A stretch of 64,000 nucleotides of DNA from positions 1,270,212-1,334,211 of the forward strand of contig WBMW01003829.1 in the NCBI GenBank assembly GCA_013396635.1, given 5' to 3'. Below are positions 1 through 13,400 of the stretch, piece by piece (positions within the stretch are counted from its first letter, which is position 1; the number at the start of each line of letters is the position of its first letter). The notes under the pieces were generated by a model. It was not told the origin of the DNA, ran no database searches, and was given only the letters and a program-made list of their open reading frames with translations. Position numbers and translations under genes: made by a program. This DNA is from Penelope pileata (Eukaryota; Chordata; Aves; Galliformes; Cracidae).

Positions 1-1280
1 ACTATGAAGTTTCATCATAAGAAATAAGCTAATTGTGTTGTCACAAAATTGGCTTTTTGTTTCTTAATGGTATCATAAAATGAGGTCAGTAAGAAAAACA
101 TAACTGGAAAAACATGGCTTTCATATTATACATAATTAAAAAGAATTAATAAATAAAATTCATTTATCATTGAAATAATTATGAAGCACTTCTAAAAATT
201 GTAAAGGCAAAAATCTATTTAGGCCTACAGTTAACATGCAAGTTCATCCAACAAGTAACACAAAAATGTACCGCAGTAGTCAACTGTTGTATCAACATTC
301 AAGAAGGTCTAGACAGCAGCACAACTTCTATATGGCAAACATCTCGTAACGTACCACAACGGTCTCTTCCAAAGCTGGAGAACACCTCCGTCAGCTTCCA
401 GAGCGTGACACAAATAACGGGCGTTGTTGCAATAACGGAACTGGACTGACCTTGCAGCAGCGGAAAATGAAGGGACCGCCATGTTGTTGGATCACCCTTG
501 AGCAAAGGTGTGTGACGTGTTCGTTCCCACCGCTGGAGGAAGGGACAGCTGAGGGCCCCGGTGCCTTCCAGCACTCACCAGAAGCTCTGATTGCCACCAC
601 GTGGCCAGCAGCCCTGAGGGGGCAACGCTCCAAGTGAGTGCTCTGAGAGCGTTCGTGGCCTTGGCAAGCGCTCTCCTCAGCCTGAAGGAAAATCTGCCAA
701 ATGCTCTAACTTCCTAAAGGGCTTATTTTCCATGTTCAAAAGGGTTAAAAAAAGTAGGAAACTTTTATCTCAAATTCTTGTTAAGTTACACTTATTACTT
801 CTACGAGCACAATGGTTACATGACAAAGTACTGCAAATTATCAAAAGTACTGTACAGAAAATTACAAATTCATTTCAAAATACATTACACTGCTATGACT
901 GAGATTAAAAAGTGCTTTTTTTTTTGTCAGAGAAGTGTTCTTCTGAAATAGAAGTGCTGTAGCCATTACTTCTGCAATGAAATTCTGGTGTTTCGCTCCG
1001 GTTGTGCTATCCTCTATTCGTTACCTTTTCCACCGTGTATGCACTTGGTGCCTTCTGCCTGGATGGCCAAGATGAGAATGTGGCACAGCCATGGTCTGTG
1101 GCCGCCCACGTGATGGCCAGGATCTGCCCCTGGTTTTTACACACCACCTTAGTTCCATGGGGCAGGTTTTCCCGTGCAAGGTTTCGCTCACCCCTTCCCG
1201 TGGTTCCCACACAACCGCTGGGATTTCTGCACGGCCATGACCCGGCCTCTGCACCAACCTCCTCGGAGCAGTCGCTGCGT
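1..1280 (-). other. PAK5: PAK5 3' UTR (start certain, end not found)
   Basis: The sequence after the TGA carries no further long reading frame and shifts from GC-rich near the stop to AT-rich below about 930 (for example 690-930 and 1-300), as 3' UTRs often do. I searched the minus strand for AATAAA or ATTAAA (TTTATT or TTTAAT on the plus strand) and saw neither, so the polyadenylation site is probably outside the window or uses a variant signal. The exact UTR length cannot be given. Confidence 0.6.
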
Positions 1281-1436
1281 TCAGCGGTGCCTGTGCTGCC
1301 TCATGAGGGGCACGATGCAAGAAGGGGGCCCGGCCAGTTTGAGGAACGGGTGTCTCAGCAGTTCCTGCGCCGTGGCTCTCTGCGAGGGCTCCCGCACCAG
1401 CATCAAGTCCAAAAAGCCCCGGAGGACCGAGGAGAC
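1281..1436 (-). CDS. PAK5: PAK5 coding exon 8: end of kinase domain and stop codon
   Basis: 156 nt including TGA at 1283-1281, residues 673-723. The acceptor GTTGCAG ends at 1437. It encodes VSSVLRGFLDLMLVREPSQR (conserved subdomain XI Arg at 692), ATAQELLRHPFLKLAGPPSC and the C-terminal tail IVPLMRQHRHR. The tail is the usual short PAK4/5/6 ending (human ends RQYRHH). Confidence 0.96.
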   Translation of the reverse strand, partial: VSSVLRGFLDLMLVREPSQRATAQELLRHPFLKLAGPPSCIVPLMRQHRHR

Positions 1437-4400
1437 CTGCAACACCGAGCTGGCATTAGGGGCAGACAAAGACAAGCATTTCCAGCCTATGCTGACTTGC
1501 ATGCTATTTTTCTTGTGAAGACAAGGGACGCTCTGAGCTTCCTGTGACAAAGATGCGCCGAGCTGAAGCACCACGCATCTCCTGTGTGCTGGTCATGTTG
1601 GCAGCACCGGGGTGCAGAATGGCACACAGTACTCAGCTTTGTATGCAGCATGAGAAAAGCAGTAACACACATGGCATTACTGCTGAGGGCTCAGGTGTGA
1701 CTTCATCCAGAAGAGGACCCAAAGGCTTTGACACTGGGCATGGCTCTACCACCCCCCACAGAGTACAGCCTGCGTGCTACCTTGCTCTGCTCCTTGGGCA
1801 GGGCAGGAAGTGCAGGGAGCATGAGGCTCTGCCCAGCTCCCTTCGCTAGCACTCACTGCAAAAGTAAACCCAACACTGGGCACAAAAGGCCTCACCTGCC
1901 TGCTGTCCTCCCACATCAGTCTTACACAGCACCCCCTGCTCGAGGTGGCACCTGAAGACACAGTTTGCCCTTTGGGCACAGCACTGTGGTTTTGTGCCAC
2001 CTGTGTATGTGCACACCCCTCATCCTCCGGGGAAAGCCTGACCTTGTGCATGTCCTTCACGCGGGGCGGTAAGTTATCGCGGATCCGGCGCATGGCCTGC
2101 AGCGGCGGCTCGTTGAAATAGGGGGGTTCACCGTCAATCATCTCTATCACCATGATGCCCAGCGACCAGATGTCCACCTGGAACACACAGTCAGTGGTTT
2201 ACAAACACCGCTGCTAGCATGGGGGGCAAAAGGCTTGGCACTTACTTGGGATCCTGTAATCCTCAGCGTTGGCTCAGGCTAGCACACCTCTGGCTACAGC
2301 CATTTCAAGCCTGCAGTCTGGTGAGCCATCTCCTTTCTCTTTTCTTTTTTTTTTTTAACCCAGCTGAGGTTTAGGTGATGTCCCCTGGAGCACTGCTGAG
2401 GCACTCTCATAGGAGGGCACTGCTCTGCACCCACTGACTCGGCTCTGCAGTGCTACAGAAAGGGGCAGCGAGTGGCAGCGCAGCGTGCAACAGCTGCTGT
2501 GAAATCACTTACTGTATCTCCCCTGAATACTAACGACTACAGGACCGCCTGCTTACCCCAAGGCAAACACAAGCTTACTACAGCCAGGCCCATTTACAGC
2601 GATGGCAGGTAGCACGTTACATAATCCCTTTGGAAAATGATTCACCTCCAGATCAAAAAAAAAAAAAAACAAAAAAAAACAATTTTTTTTTTTGGTCCCA
2701 GTCTGCTGCACAGCTTCTCCAGAACCCCATGCTGATGACAGTAATTCCTGTCATTTGCCATCCTGAATACTGTCAAGGCCAGGTCATACTTTTATTTTGC
2801 TCTTTTGCCAGCACTACCCTTCAGCTGAAATGCTTTCTTTCTGTTTTTTTTTTTTAATGTAGCTGTAAGTTCAGGCACTTTCTAATCCCTCCGGTGTTAT
2901 TAATCGGCTAATAATAACAGCTGATGTTATTATCCCTGAAATGGCTCCTCAACATCCTGCACACGGGACACGGCAGTGCCTGCAGGGAGCTCCTGCCCGA
3001 GGGTAGGAGCACTCCCTGCCCAGGCCTGGCCAGGCCCTTCTGTGTGCTCTGCAGATGCACTGACTCCTGCCTCAGGGCTTGGCTGCACAGCTCAGTTCCA
3101 CTCTTTTGTTTATTTTTGTTTTTGTGTGTGTATATACACACATATATATATACAGCATACATATATATAAATAAATACACACATATATACACACACACGT
3201 ATAATTTTGCAGGATTGCTCTCTGCAGCTGTTACTACAGGCGCTATCAAGCAGAAGCTGACCATGCAGAAGAAAACAGCTGCGTCCCTGGCTGGGGACTG
3301 AGGCTCTGTCTCTGCTGGGAGTGGAGAGAGAACTCTCCCCGTGTGGCAGTGCTGTGACCCTGAGCTCCAGGTCCTCACAGACCCAACCGGCCCTTTCTGC
3401 TTTCATCTGAAGTTTCTGATAAAAACATTCGAATTGCCTCTTTTTCAGATAGTTTGCAGTTCTTACACTAGTTCTCACAGATATACTTCATTGTCATCGT
3501 CTTTTTTTTCTCTCAACTAAGGAGAGAATTGCCTGCAAGGAATGAGTGGAGAAGAATACTATTGAGTGTGGCAACCCGCCCCCCCCCCAACCTGGTTCCT
3601 GGGTGCGGGCTCCTAAAGGCCCCGGCTTTGCCTCTGCTGCACTCCTCCAGAGGCCGGGGGACGCCAAGCTGCAGCTGGCTGGAAGCTGCGTGGATGGCTG
3701 CCTGCAGGGCTGTGACTGCACTGATGGGAGCTGGCCACGTGGTGCCGGTGGGCATGTGGGCTGCTGTCTGCTACAGGCAGTACATGCCTCTGTCTGCAGC
3801 TCCAGCTTGCACACTCAGTGTAAAGATCAGCAGAGGGTCTCCCACAGCACACAAACAATGCCAGTTTTCCTTCATAGAGGCCCCTAAGCTCAACTATGTA
3901 AGGGCACTACAATGGTCAGTGTGCTACACAGCGCCGTTATTTAACCCCACTTCACAGAGAAGCATGTTAGAACAATGCACAGCATCATGCTCTGGGGCAA
4001 ACATAACTGCTGCTGGTCAGCACAGGACCTGACCTGCTGGCTCCCCCCAGGCTCAGCAGGTTTGTCTGTGCCCCCCCCGCAGCACGCACCTCAGTGCCGT
4101 AGGGCATGCGGGAGATCACCTCCGGCGCCATCCAGTACGGCGTCCCAACCAGCGACTTCCTGCGGGGCACCTCCTTGGACACCTGGGCGCAGAACCCGAA
4201 GTCAGACAGTTTGATCTGAAAAGCAAAGAGAAAGACAGAGCCCCCCTTCAATAACAAGGCACACGTTCATCCCGGCCGCATGTGCCTCACTCTGAGAGAC
4301 CCCCCCGGCTCCAGCTGTAGCTGGTGGGGGTCGGGACGGGGCAGCAGCACGAGTTCGGAAGTGGGGCTGGAGCTGGTGACAGCCAGGAGAACGCTTGGCT

Positions 4401-7400
4401 AATTACACCGAGGGGAAGGCAAAAATGGGGGGGGGGGCTGACAGTGGTGCTCACCACTGAGATCCCCTCTCACAGCTCCTTGTCGCTGCTCCTGCAAAAA
4501 CTGCAGAGGTGATAAATGGCTTGTAAAGATTTAAAAATACAACTTGGAAACCAACAATTCCAAGCTGACAGTATTTATAATGAATCTATTATTGCAAATA
4601 CATAAACTCAATGTTTGCAGTGCACGCATACAGACTGCTATTAAATACAGCCCCTGCTGCAAGTGATGCGCATCACTCCCACTACTTTATCCCGTTCACG
4701 ACCTCTGAGTTTGCCAGAAAACAGACAACCCCTCCGCTCCCTTTCTTCCTCCACGCACATCACCATCTAATGCTCCGAAAAAGCAACACCTCCTGCTGAT
4801 GACTTTTCGAGACCAGGGCCTCATGCTGTGCTCTGTCACTAGAAACTGTCTTTTGTATGGAGTAAGGGAGTGGGTTTGGGGAAGCCAGGGATGGGTGGAA
4901 GCCTCCTCCGAAATGGCTGCAAGACCTGAAGGGACCTGCACCCAGAGCTGGGAACTGAGGAAGGCATTGTCCTTGAGTAGCTGTGGCAGTGACCTGAAAT
5001 AGAAATAATGGGATACACGAGCACTCTGGAGAGCAGCTCTTGCTGCATCATGTGCCTGCTCATACTTAGATGCAGGTGCTTTTTTTTTTTTTTAACAACA
5101 AAAATGCTGGAAAATTATGACCTTCCTCCTCCCCCACTGCCACACAACACCAAGGTGAAAGCTCCTCCCCGCTGGGCCAACAACGAGCTGGCCTGAGTTC
5201 TGGTGGCACCGTCGCCTTCCAGAAACCGCACGCTCCGTAAGGGCTGAAGTGCTTGCTTGTTTTTCCAAGTACTCATCTGGAGGCCCAGCAGTGGTCACTG
5301 GGGTTTTCCTGGAGGCTGCTCCACACTAAGCCGAGCCCCGGAGCCACGAGCTGCCAGCGCACGGCACAGCCACAGCCAGCACCCCAGGCCCATGTGCCAT
5401 GCACCCGACTGCGCACTCCGTGAGCCCAAACAGCCCCAGCACGAGGCAGGGGAAGCTTCATCAATGGCTGCATTGTGGAGAGCAGCAATTTATTATCAGC
5501 GCTGATTTGTTTTCTCTTGGATTCAGTACAGACACTACTAAGAGTATTATTTTTAACAGAATTACTAAATGATTGTTGGTTTTTCTCAAACAAAGCCAGT
5601 AATAGTCAAGTCCTCCATGCTAAAAGTATTTTTCAGTTTACAGGATGGAGAATGGAAGAAATGATGCGTATTTGGGAAGCAGAGCCCAGCCGTCTTTTGT
5701 AGGAGCACAAGGGGTTTTGCGTATCTATTGCTCATTCGAATACATAAAAGAAGACAATTTTCTAAAAAAAGATAATTACACAACACAGCCATGAAGAAAT
5801 CTGCAATGCAGATAGTAAGTACTGGAGTAATGAGTATAATGAGGCACTGTATGCAGAGCCTGAAAGCAGAGCAGATGCTATTTCAGCAACGTGGATCAAA
5901 ACTGCAACTGAAAAACTCCTACACACGTGGAATTTTCTTCCCCGACAGCAGTAACAGGACTGGCCTCTGGCCACTGCGGGGCGAAAATCCCTCTCTTGCT
6001 CATGTGGGAATCAAATTATAAAGGTGAGCCTTTGGTTAGGGAATTGGACCAGGTCTGGGAAGCCTCAAGTTTCACCTTCTGAACTGGAAGATGTGGGTGC
6101 TCCTGGGCTCAGTCCCACCTGCTCACTGCCTTGGGAAACAGAGCTTGTGTATAAAAGCTTGCTAATTAAATGATTACTAAATGTACTCAAAGAAAATACT
6201 TCTGAGAGGCATCAAGGTAGGAGTGGGGCAGTGTGAAGGATGTTCCCCATTACCTAAGCATCACCCTTCTGGCAGTTTCTTCTGCCACTGCCTCTCGGTG
6301 GCTGTAATTCCCCATGGGGACTCTGCATGCAGTGCAGATGTCAGCCATGGGCCAGGCCTGTGTTTTTCTGATTCAGCCCTCTAGCAAGTTACTAACAACA
6401 CTGAAGCTGTGGTTTCACATGCCTGGCTCACAGCCTGACATCAGCTCTGCTGCAGAACCCTACCTGGAGCTCAACTGCAGCCTTCACAACCCTATTCCTC
6501 TCATTTAATCAATAAACCCCCAAAGGATGAGCCTGCTTTTTTCCCATGATCTGACAGCATTTTGTCTTACAGATTAGGATCAGAAGAAGGGAGAGACCAA
6601 AACCTCCCGCCATCTTCCCAGGTGGGAAGCATAAATGCTTAGTTGCATGTTTCCCTTCCCCTTCATCTCCTCCCTCTTTAACTCTGCAACTTGTGCCATT
6701 GTGGCTGGGCTTTGAGAGGAACGCAGCGGTGCTGGGTCAGTGCCACAACGCGCTGGGCTGGGGAGGGGCACAGAGCCTCCGTCAGAGATCACAGGGACAA
6801 CATTTTGGGCTGTAAATCCCCACCCACCTACAGGTGCCCGTGCTTGCTTCCAAGGGGCATGGAGACCCAGGGGGAAGAGGGTATTTTGGACAACCCCTGC
6901 TCTGCACATGGCATCCTGCCATTGGCTGCACCACTGGTGGGAGCAGAGGGCTGGACAAGGGCCACTTCTGTCCTCAGCTCCTTTAGCTGCATTGGGATCA
7001 GGAACCCAGCTCCCACCCACTGCAACTCCCGGCAAGGAGCAGAAGAGCTGCTCAAAGACTCCACTTCTTTTTCTTTCTTATTTTTTTTTGAAGTCAGCAT
7101 TCCTTTGGCAAGCCACGTGCACAGCTGTTTCCACCACAGATCCCCCCACCCCACTCCCCTTCTGTGCCAGCCAGAGTCAGCAGGAGAAACGCTGGGTGCT
7201 CACCCGCCCGTCGCTTGTGAGGAGGATGGAGTCGCTTTTGATGTCGCGGTGGATGACACCCTGGTTGTGCAGGTAGGACAGGGCTCTCAGGACAGACAGG
7301 CAGACGGTCGCTATCTGCTCCTCGTTCATCCTGCAAGGTGGAGAACGCGCTGAGCGTTACCAAAGAAAGCAGGAAAGGGGAGCTGGGGTGAAGGGGCCCG

Positions 7401-10400
7401 GGTTCCTGCTCACACCAGTGCATGAATTATTTCTGCTGAAACTGGGAGAAGATGGGTGAGGAGCAATTCTGCAACAAGGTCTGGGCAAGACCTGCAGCAG
7501 AGTGTGTTATGAGATGCCGTGTGTTACAGTGAGTCTGCTTCCCTCGGGGAAATAACGGAGATGCCTTATTTACAGTAAACTGACTGCTTGCCAAGGAGGA
7601 TAAATTGCTACTGGGATGGAATCTGGCATAGAATGAATATGAGGAGCAACACTAATTGTGCAGACAAAATATCAGGCCTTGGGTAGAACTTCAAGAGCAT
7701 TTTCCTAGCCTTTATGCCTATTATAAAAAAAATTGAATGGAAGGTATTTCAGTAGCAAAAATACACAGAAAAGAGAACTATAATCTGTGTTCACTCCTAT
7801 GCACATGTGCCCCTTAGTGGGAAAAGCCATCACCGCAGCGTGGCAGTGATGGATGGGACAGGCCACGTGCCCATGCCCCACGGCAGGATGTCCCCTGCTC
7901 CTCCCACACCCCAGCAGCAGCCCCACTGCACCTCTGCCTTCACTTTGTGATGCTACTTGCAGTATTTCAGCAACATCTTTCAGAGAAGGTCAGGCAATAC
8001 AAAAAACCCAGAAGATTAAGGAATGACTGGTCTGCGTTAACCTAAAGATGACAGCTCTTGAGAAGTGCTGTCCTGGGAACACCTGTTTGCTGTTAAACTC
8101 CTGTCAGAAATAGCTCTGACAGAGCTCTTCATGTTTTGGGGAGCAGCAGTTAACTTGCAATACTGTGATTTATTTCAGCACGTCAGCTAAGGCAACACTT
8201 CCAAATAAAACACCTCTAACTTTTTTGTGGTAGGATCTAAGGGCAGCGCTGAACTATGAGAGAAGGCAAATTTTCACACCTAATTTACTCTTTGCTTTTC
8301 TTCTTGCTCACCTAAGTGCTCTCCCAGTGGAGTGCTGTGGAAATACTTATTTTTGTCCTCTAGATAAAGAAATTAAATATGGAATTCCTTTTCCTATCCC
8401 CCTTTATCATGCTCATCAGGAAGAGATGCATGAGGACCAGGCGTGACGTGGGTTCTAAGGTCAAACATCTCTGCTCAGGAGAGGGACTGGAAGAGGGGCT
8501 CAGCACGCTGCAGCCCCTGTGCAGGTAAATGGCCTTGTTTAAAGGTATGGTATTAACTGGAACATAGGAACCAGCTCTACAGCAAGCACAAATACTGTGA
8601 TAGAAAAATACTTTTCCCACAATGTCTTAGGCCCATTTTGCAGTTAACACTTCTGACAGCATGGCTATGTGGGTTATGAATATCAAAAGAAATCCCCCCC
8701 AAAACTGACACAGTTATGAAAGCAAACCCAACAACACAGATCACCATGGAGGGAAAGGAGCTTTTTTTGACACTTGGGGATCTAATGGATAGAAGAAATC
8801 TCTGCTAAATTAACACTGAAAGCGCTGGCAAATCCCTGCCCACCAGCAAGCCCTTCAGATATTTCTTTCGTCCTTTTTAAAAAACACCTGTACTGACAGG
8901 AAGTCTCCTGCAGTGGCTTAGTGATGCAGGTAAAGTGAGCATGCTACCATATGTGTATATACAGACCTGATACTCATGCATACATAGCTATACACCTATC
9001 TGTAACACAGCCACAGACACACGTGTGCATGTATATTTATGCATACATCTTGTGCATGCGTGTCTATTTATGCATTCACTTTGCATGTACATCTACATAC
9101 ACACACAGATATGCAGATAAAAGCACACACAGGGAGCTGGGAGGCACGCAGCTCTCCTCAGCACAAGGAGGGGCACGGCCGGAGGTGCCCAGGCCGCCGT
9201 GCCCCCGCCCGGCGCTGGCTGCCCACCTGGTGTGAGTGACGATATCTGTCAGCGCACCGCCCTCCAGGAACTCCATCACCACCCACAGCTCGTCGCCGAC
9301 GAGGTAACTGTTGTACATGTCAACCACGTTCTCGTGATGGTAATCTCTCATGATTACAACCTGTGAGGAAGAAAGAGACGAGATGGGAGTTGCGGCGAGC
9401 GCTGCCTGGCCCTTGTTTTGACCTTCTCTTTCACTGTACGTTCCTCTTTGTGCTTCGTAAGGGTTCTGCGATGACTCACAGCCTTGCTAATCCTTGTGGC
9501 CACGCATAAACAAAATCAATGTATTTACATACAATAACAGCCATCGTAAATGCAAGAGGAAAAAGGAAGAATCTTTAGTTGCTACATTTAAGTGGCAGAT
9601 AATTGTTTTTTTTTTTTTTTTCCCCATACTGCAGGAACAGGGCTGTTTATTTCATTGCTTTCTTACTGCCAGCTGCCTTCAGTACAACAGAGATTTTTTC
9701 TTGACCCAATCCATTGCTCAGCCTGTTGCAGTCTTTGTCACCAGGCAGCAAGTTGTCCCTTGCACAGAATGCAGTGCTGGTGACACTGGGGCTCTTCACC
9801 ACGTGGCTCAGCATTAGGGGCTCCGAGGCCCCTGGACCTCTGACCATGGCATAAGCAACAAAATAGGAAGGAGAGCAGCGCTGGGGCAGGGGCAGTCCAG
9901 AGCCGTGGGGTTACAGAGCAGCTGGCCCATACACACCATGGCTCGAGCTGCTGGCAGGGACTGGGCTCTGCCATGCCCCTGGGTGCTCCCAAACTGTGGT
10001 TTTGCTTTCACAGTTGTAAAGTTAAAGAATGATGAAGATACAGCTTCTCTTGTTCCTTCCTACAGCCTAGTTTGCCTGGAAATGGAATCATATCGTCATT
10101 TAAATCCAAGTGGTTAAATAGCCTGGAAAGGATGATCACTAATACAGGACGAGCAGTTATGCTTTTAAAACGCTTTGTAGTTACAAATTGCAGTGGCAGG
10201 TGCTGCAATAATTAACACCCTGAGGCATGGCAGGTGGGTGAACCCGCTCCACAGGTGCCTGCACCTCGAATGTGCCCAGCCCAGTAATCCCAGAGCTCAG
10301 CCCAGTGCCACATCTCAGCATCTGCAGCCTTCATCTAGCAACAGTGCTCATACGCAACCCCGCAGAGTCAGCAACAATTTCTGTACCTGAGAAATGTGCT

Positions 10401-13400
10401 GGATTTGTTTGTCTCCATGGACAACTGCATTTCAAATATACATTTTGATTTCCAATACTTTGAATCGCTGAGGTTTTAAAACAAAACCCTGGAGAAGAGC
10501 TGGCAGTTTGGGACAAAAGCTCTTCCAGAGGTGTAGTCATGAAAAATGTTGCGTTCTGGAGGAAAGCCTAAGACAAAACTAACCCAACTCAAGGAGAGGG
10601 AGTTCACTTGAGTGATTACAGCTTCATTTCACCACTAGCATTACACAGACGCTGAACCAAGCTCTATGTGAGCGCTGTCAACTCCACCACCACATACAGA
10701 AGTGAACTTACAGGATGGGGACTGCAGTAACAGCAGCTCAGCCATGGTGGCGACAACTGCATGGTATCGAGGGATGTCAGAAAGGGGATGGGGAGAGAAA
10801 ACAACAGCAAGGCAGGCTTTGATTCGTCCTGCAAAGATGGAGGGAGGCACTGCAAAGAAATGTTCAGATGACACGAGTGACTGGAGCGTGTCGGGGAAGC
10901 AGCTTGGTCTCGTGCAGCATGCAGGGCTGCGTCAAGATGTCACCATTCAGGAGATGCTCAGTTAGAGCTACCACAAAGCAACTCAGGGCAGCCTTCCAGC
11001 AGAGGCAAAATAATGCCAAAATACCCAGGACGCAGACTGCAGAAAGGAGAACTCTGCAAAAACGAGCAAGTTTTTGTTGAAAAGCTTCTATAAACAAAGA
11101 TAAGGCCACTGCAGAAACGTTAAGTGGATGTCTGGCATCTCGCCTGCCAGCGGGGAGCTGGGCCGTCCCCATCCTACGGCAGCTCTTCAGGTGTCAGGGG
11201 GCCTGGCTCTGACCAAACGGCAGCAGAGAAGGTTCCAGGAGGAACTGGCACAATGAACAGCGACAAGTGCCCCACAGCAGAGAGCGCTCACCTGAAGTCT
11301 TAAAGGAAATAAGTACAAAAGGCTGAGCTGTCAGCACTGCATCCAACCCACTGCTCATAACCTGGCACCCCCAGCGCACAGAGTGCTCAGTGTCACCCCA
11401 AAGTAACCACGGGTCAGCCCAACGACTGTGCTGAGCAAGCTACTGGAAACCGTCACTGCTATCATGTGGCTGTGATAATCACAAATTTGAGGTAATACAG
11501 AAGAGAGTAGAAAATTGTGCCTCAAAAACCTGCAAGAGCTCTTTTACGGAGTGCGATTCTGCTCAAGACCATTCCGCCAGGATTTCCAGGAGGCAACAGA
11601 TCAAGCATCTTTAAAGAAAATCTTTCAACTAAAAACTCAACGTTTATTTTAAAAACATGACATTTTTAAAGGATTCTAAGGAAACGAGACTTCCATGTGC
11701 TGAGGGATGATCCTCTTATAGTTGAAATACAGGAAACAAGCGATAGAAACAAATGGTGCTCACAAGAGGCTTCCCTGGGGACCTGCAGTGTTTCTGGCAC
11801 TGACTGGCGCACTTGTAAGTGATCTCAAAAAAAGCAAAGAAAACAGAACGTGAACTTCTACAGGGGGGTAAGAAGGAGAAACTCTTCAAATTGCAGAAGG
11901 AACACACAGCACCAAGCAATTGGAAGAAAAATGGCAAATGAAAGTCAGTGTTCTTAAATTTAAGATAATGAACACGGGGAAAACAATTTTACATAAGCAG
12001 CAGTGGTCTCTGAACTGGCTATAATCGCTCAGGAGATTTAATATAGACGGTTCCACGAAAAAGTGACTGTCAGCTCTTTGCTTATTAACTATCAAGAAAG
12101 GAAGAGGGCCATAAATGATGAGGAGCGGAGGGAAGGAGAAAACAGAAAGCATTTATATGCCAGAGTATGGTGCATGTGCTTCTGGAATGGGCAGGTCAGT
12201 CTGGATCCTCTGTCTCAGGAGAACAAACTGTAACACAAAATGGTCCAAAGAAGGCAGCTGGGCTATGTCTGTGCAGCTGATATGCTGCATGGTCCAAATG
12301 TCAACTTTCTTAGTTGTTCACCATGACTTCCTACCACGTTATTATAGGTGTAAAGCCAGGAGGAGATGCAGCTCATTTGAAACCTGTCTCATTCTTTCAG
12401 ACACCACAGATGAGTGTAGGACTCACCACCTATTTTAGAAAGGCATCAGCTTGGCTCTGTGGTCTCCATTCAGACCACGTCTTAGGCCGCACTGCCACAG
12501 CAACGTACCTCATTGAAGAGCAGCTCTCTCCTCTGCTGTTTCCTGAGATCCATTTTCTTCACGGCGACTTGCTTGCCCGTGTGCTTCTCGGTGGCGATGC
12601 AGACAATCCCCGTGGAGCCCTCCCCAATCTTGATGAAGCTGTCCAGGTACTCCCGGGGATCGCCGGGGCTGACCACCAGCTGCAGGGCAGCGCGGAACTG
12701 TTCGTGGGACACCCTGGAGGGCTGCTGGTCTGAGGAGGAGCCCCAGCTGGGGGGGGGATAAGCACTTGACGTGATACTTGGGGAGCTGGGGTAGGAGGCG
12801 GTGGAAATATAGGGCGAGCTTGGCTGGAGGGACGGCTGGTGATAGTGGGATGCTTTGTGGTAGACCAGAGGGTACTGGTAGCTGCTGCTGGAATAGCTGA
12901 CTTTGCTTTGACTTTGAGGTAGCTTTACTGGGCCCCTTGGGTAGGTGTCCGATCCAGAGAGCGGTGGGCTGACTACCAGCTGTGCTCGGTCGTAATCCAC
13001 CTGCAACACAAAAGCAGAGGAGTGGATATGGGGGAAGGGCTGGGTTTCAGCTGCCTGGCCAACCCTAACCACCCGCTTCGCTTTCAGCACCCGGCACGTG
13101 CTTGGTGTGGTGCCAGCACAGCGTGCTCCTGCAGGGAACCGCTCCTCTCCAAGGGACACAGCTGCCTGGGGGTTTTTAGACCACTGGGCTGTCTGCCCTC
13201 GAAGCAACATTAACATCAGGCCAGTAAAGACCGCTAGGTCTTTCCTATATCCCAAGTTCATTTTTATGTCCCTGTGTCCATTTGTAGACATGGTAATCTT
13301 GGTTAAATAAAAACATATGGTCCAAAAAATGTATTTGCTCTGTATCTGAAGTGCCCTGCGGGTTCTCTGAGCCATTTCCTCCAATAACAAGAAGCCTTTC

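Larger units (their letters stand above)
2178..4089 (-). other. PAK5: PAK5 intron 6 (1.9 kb)
   Basis: Holds an A/T homopolymer cluster at 2655-2693, a TG/TA/CA microsatellite at 3123-3203, a short C-run near 3580 and otherwise unique-looking sequence. No gene seen. Confidence 0.9.

Noticed and set aside
570..577. Ser577 in the PAK5 catalytic loop (protein residue numbers 570-577) as a possible inactivating change
   Set aside because: The Asn to Ser difference from typical kinases is shared by PAK4, PAK5 and PAK6, so it is a family trait and not a defect.
1002..1547. 181-codon plus-strand open frame over the last PAK5 exon
   Set aside because: It is the antisense shadow of exon 8 and its flanks; the minus-strand frame encodes the conserved kinase C-terminus and the plus-strand product matches no family.
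12314..12733. 139-codon plus-strand open frame
   Set aside because: Overlaps coding exon 3 in antisense and has no recognisable domain.
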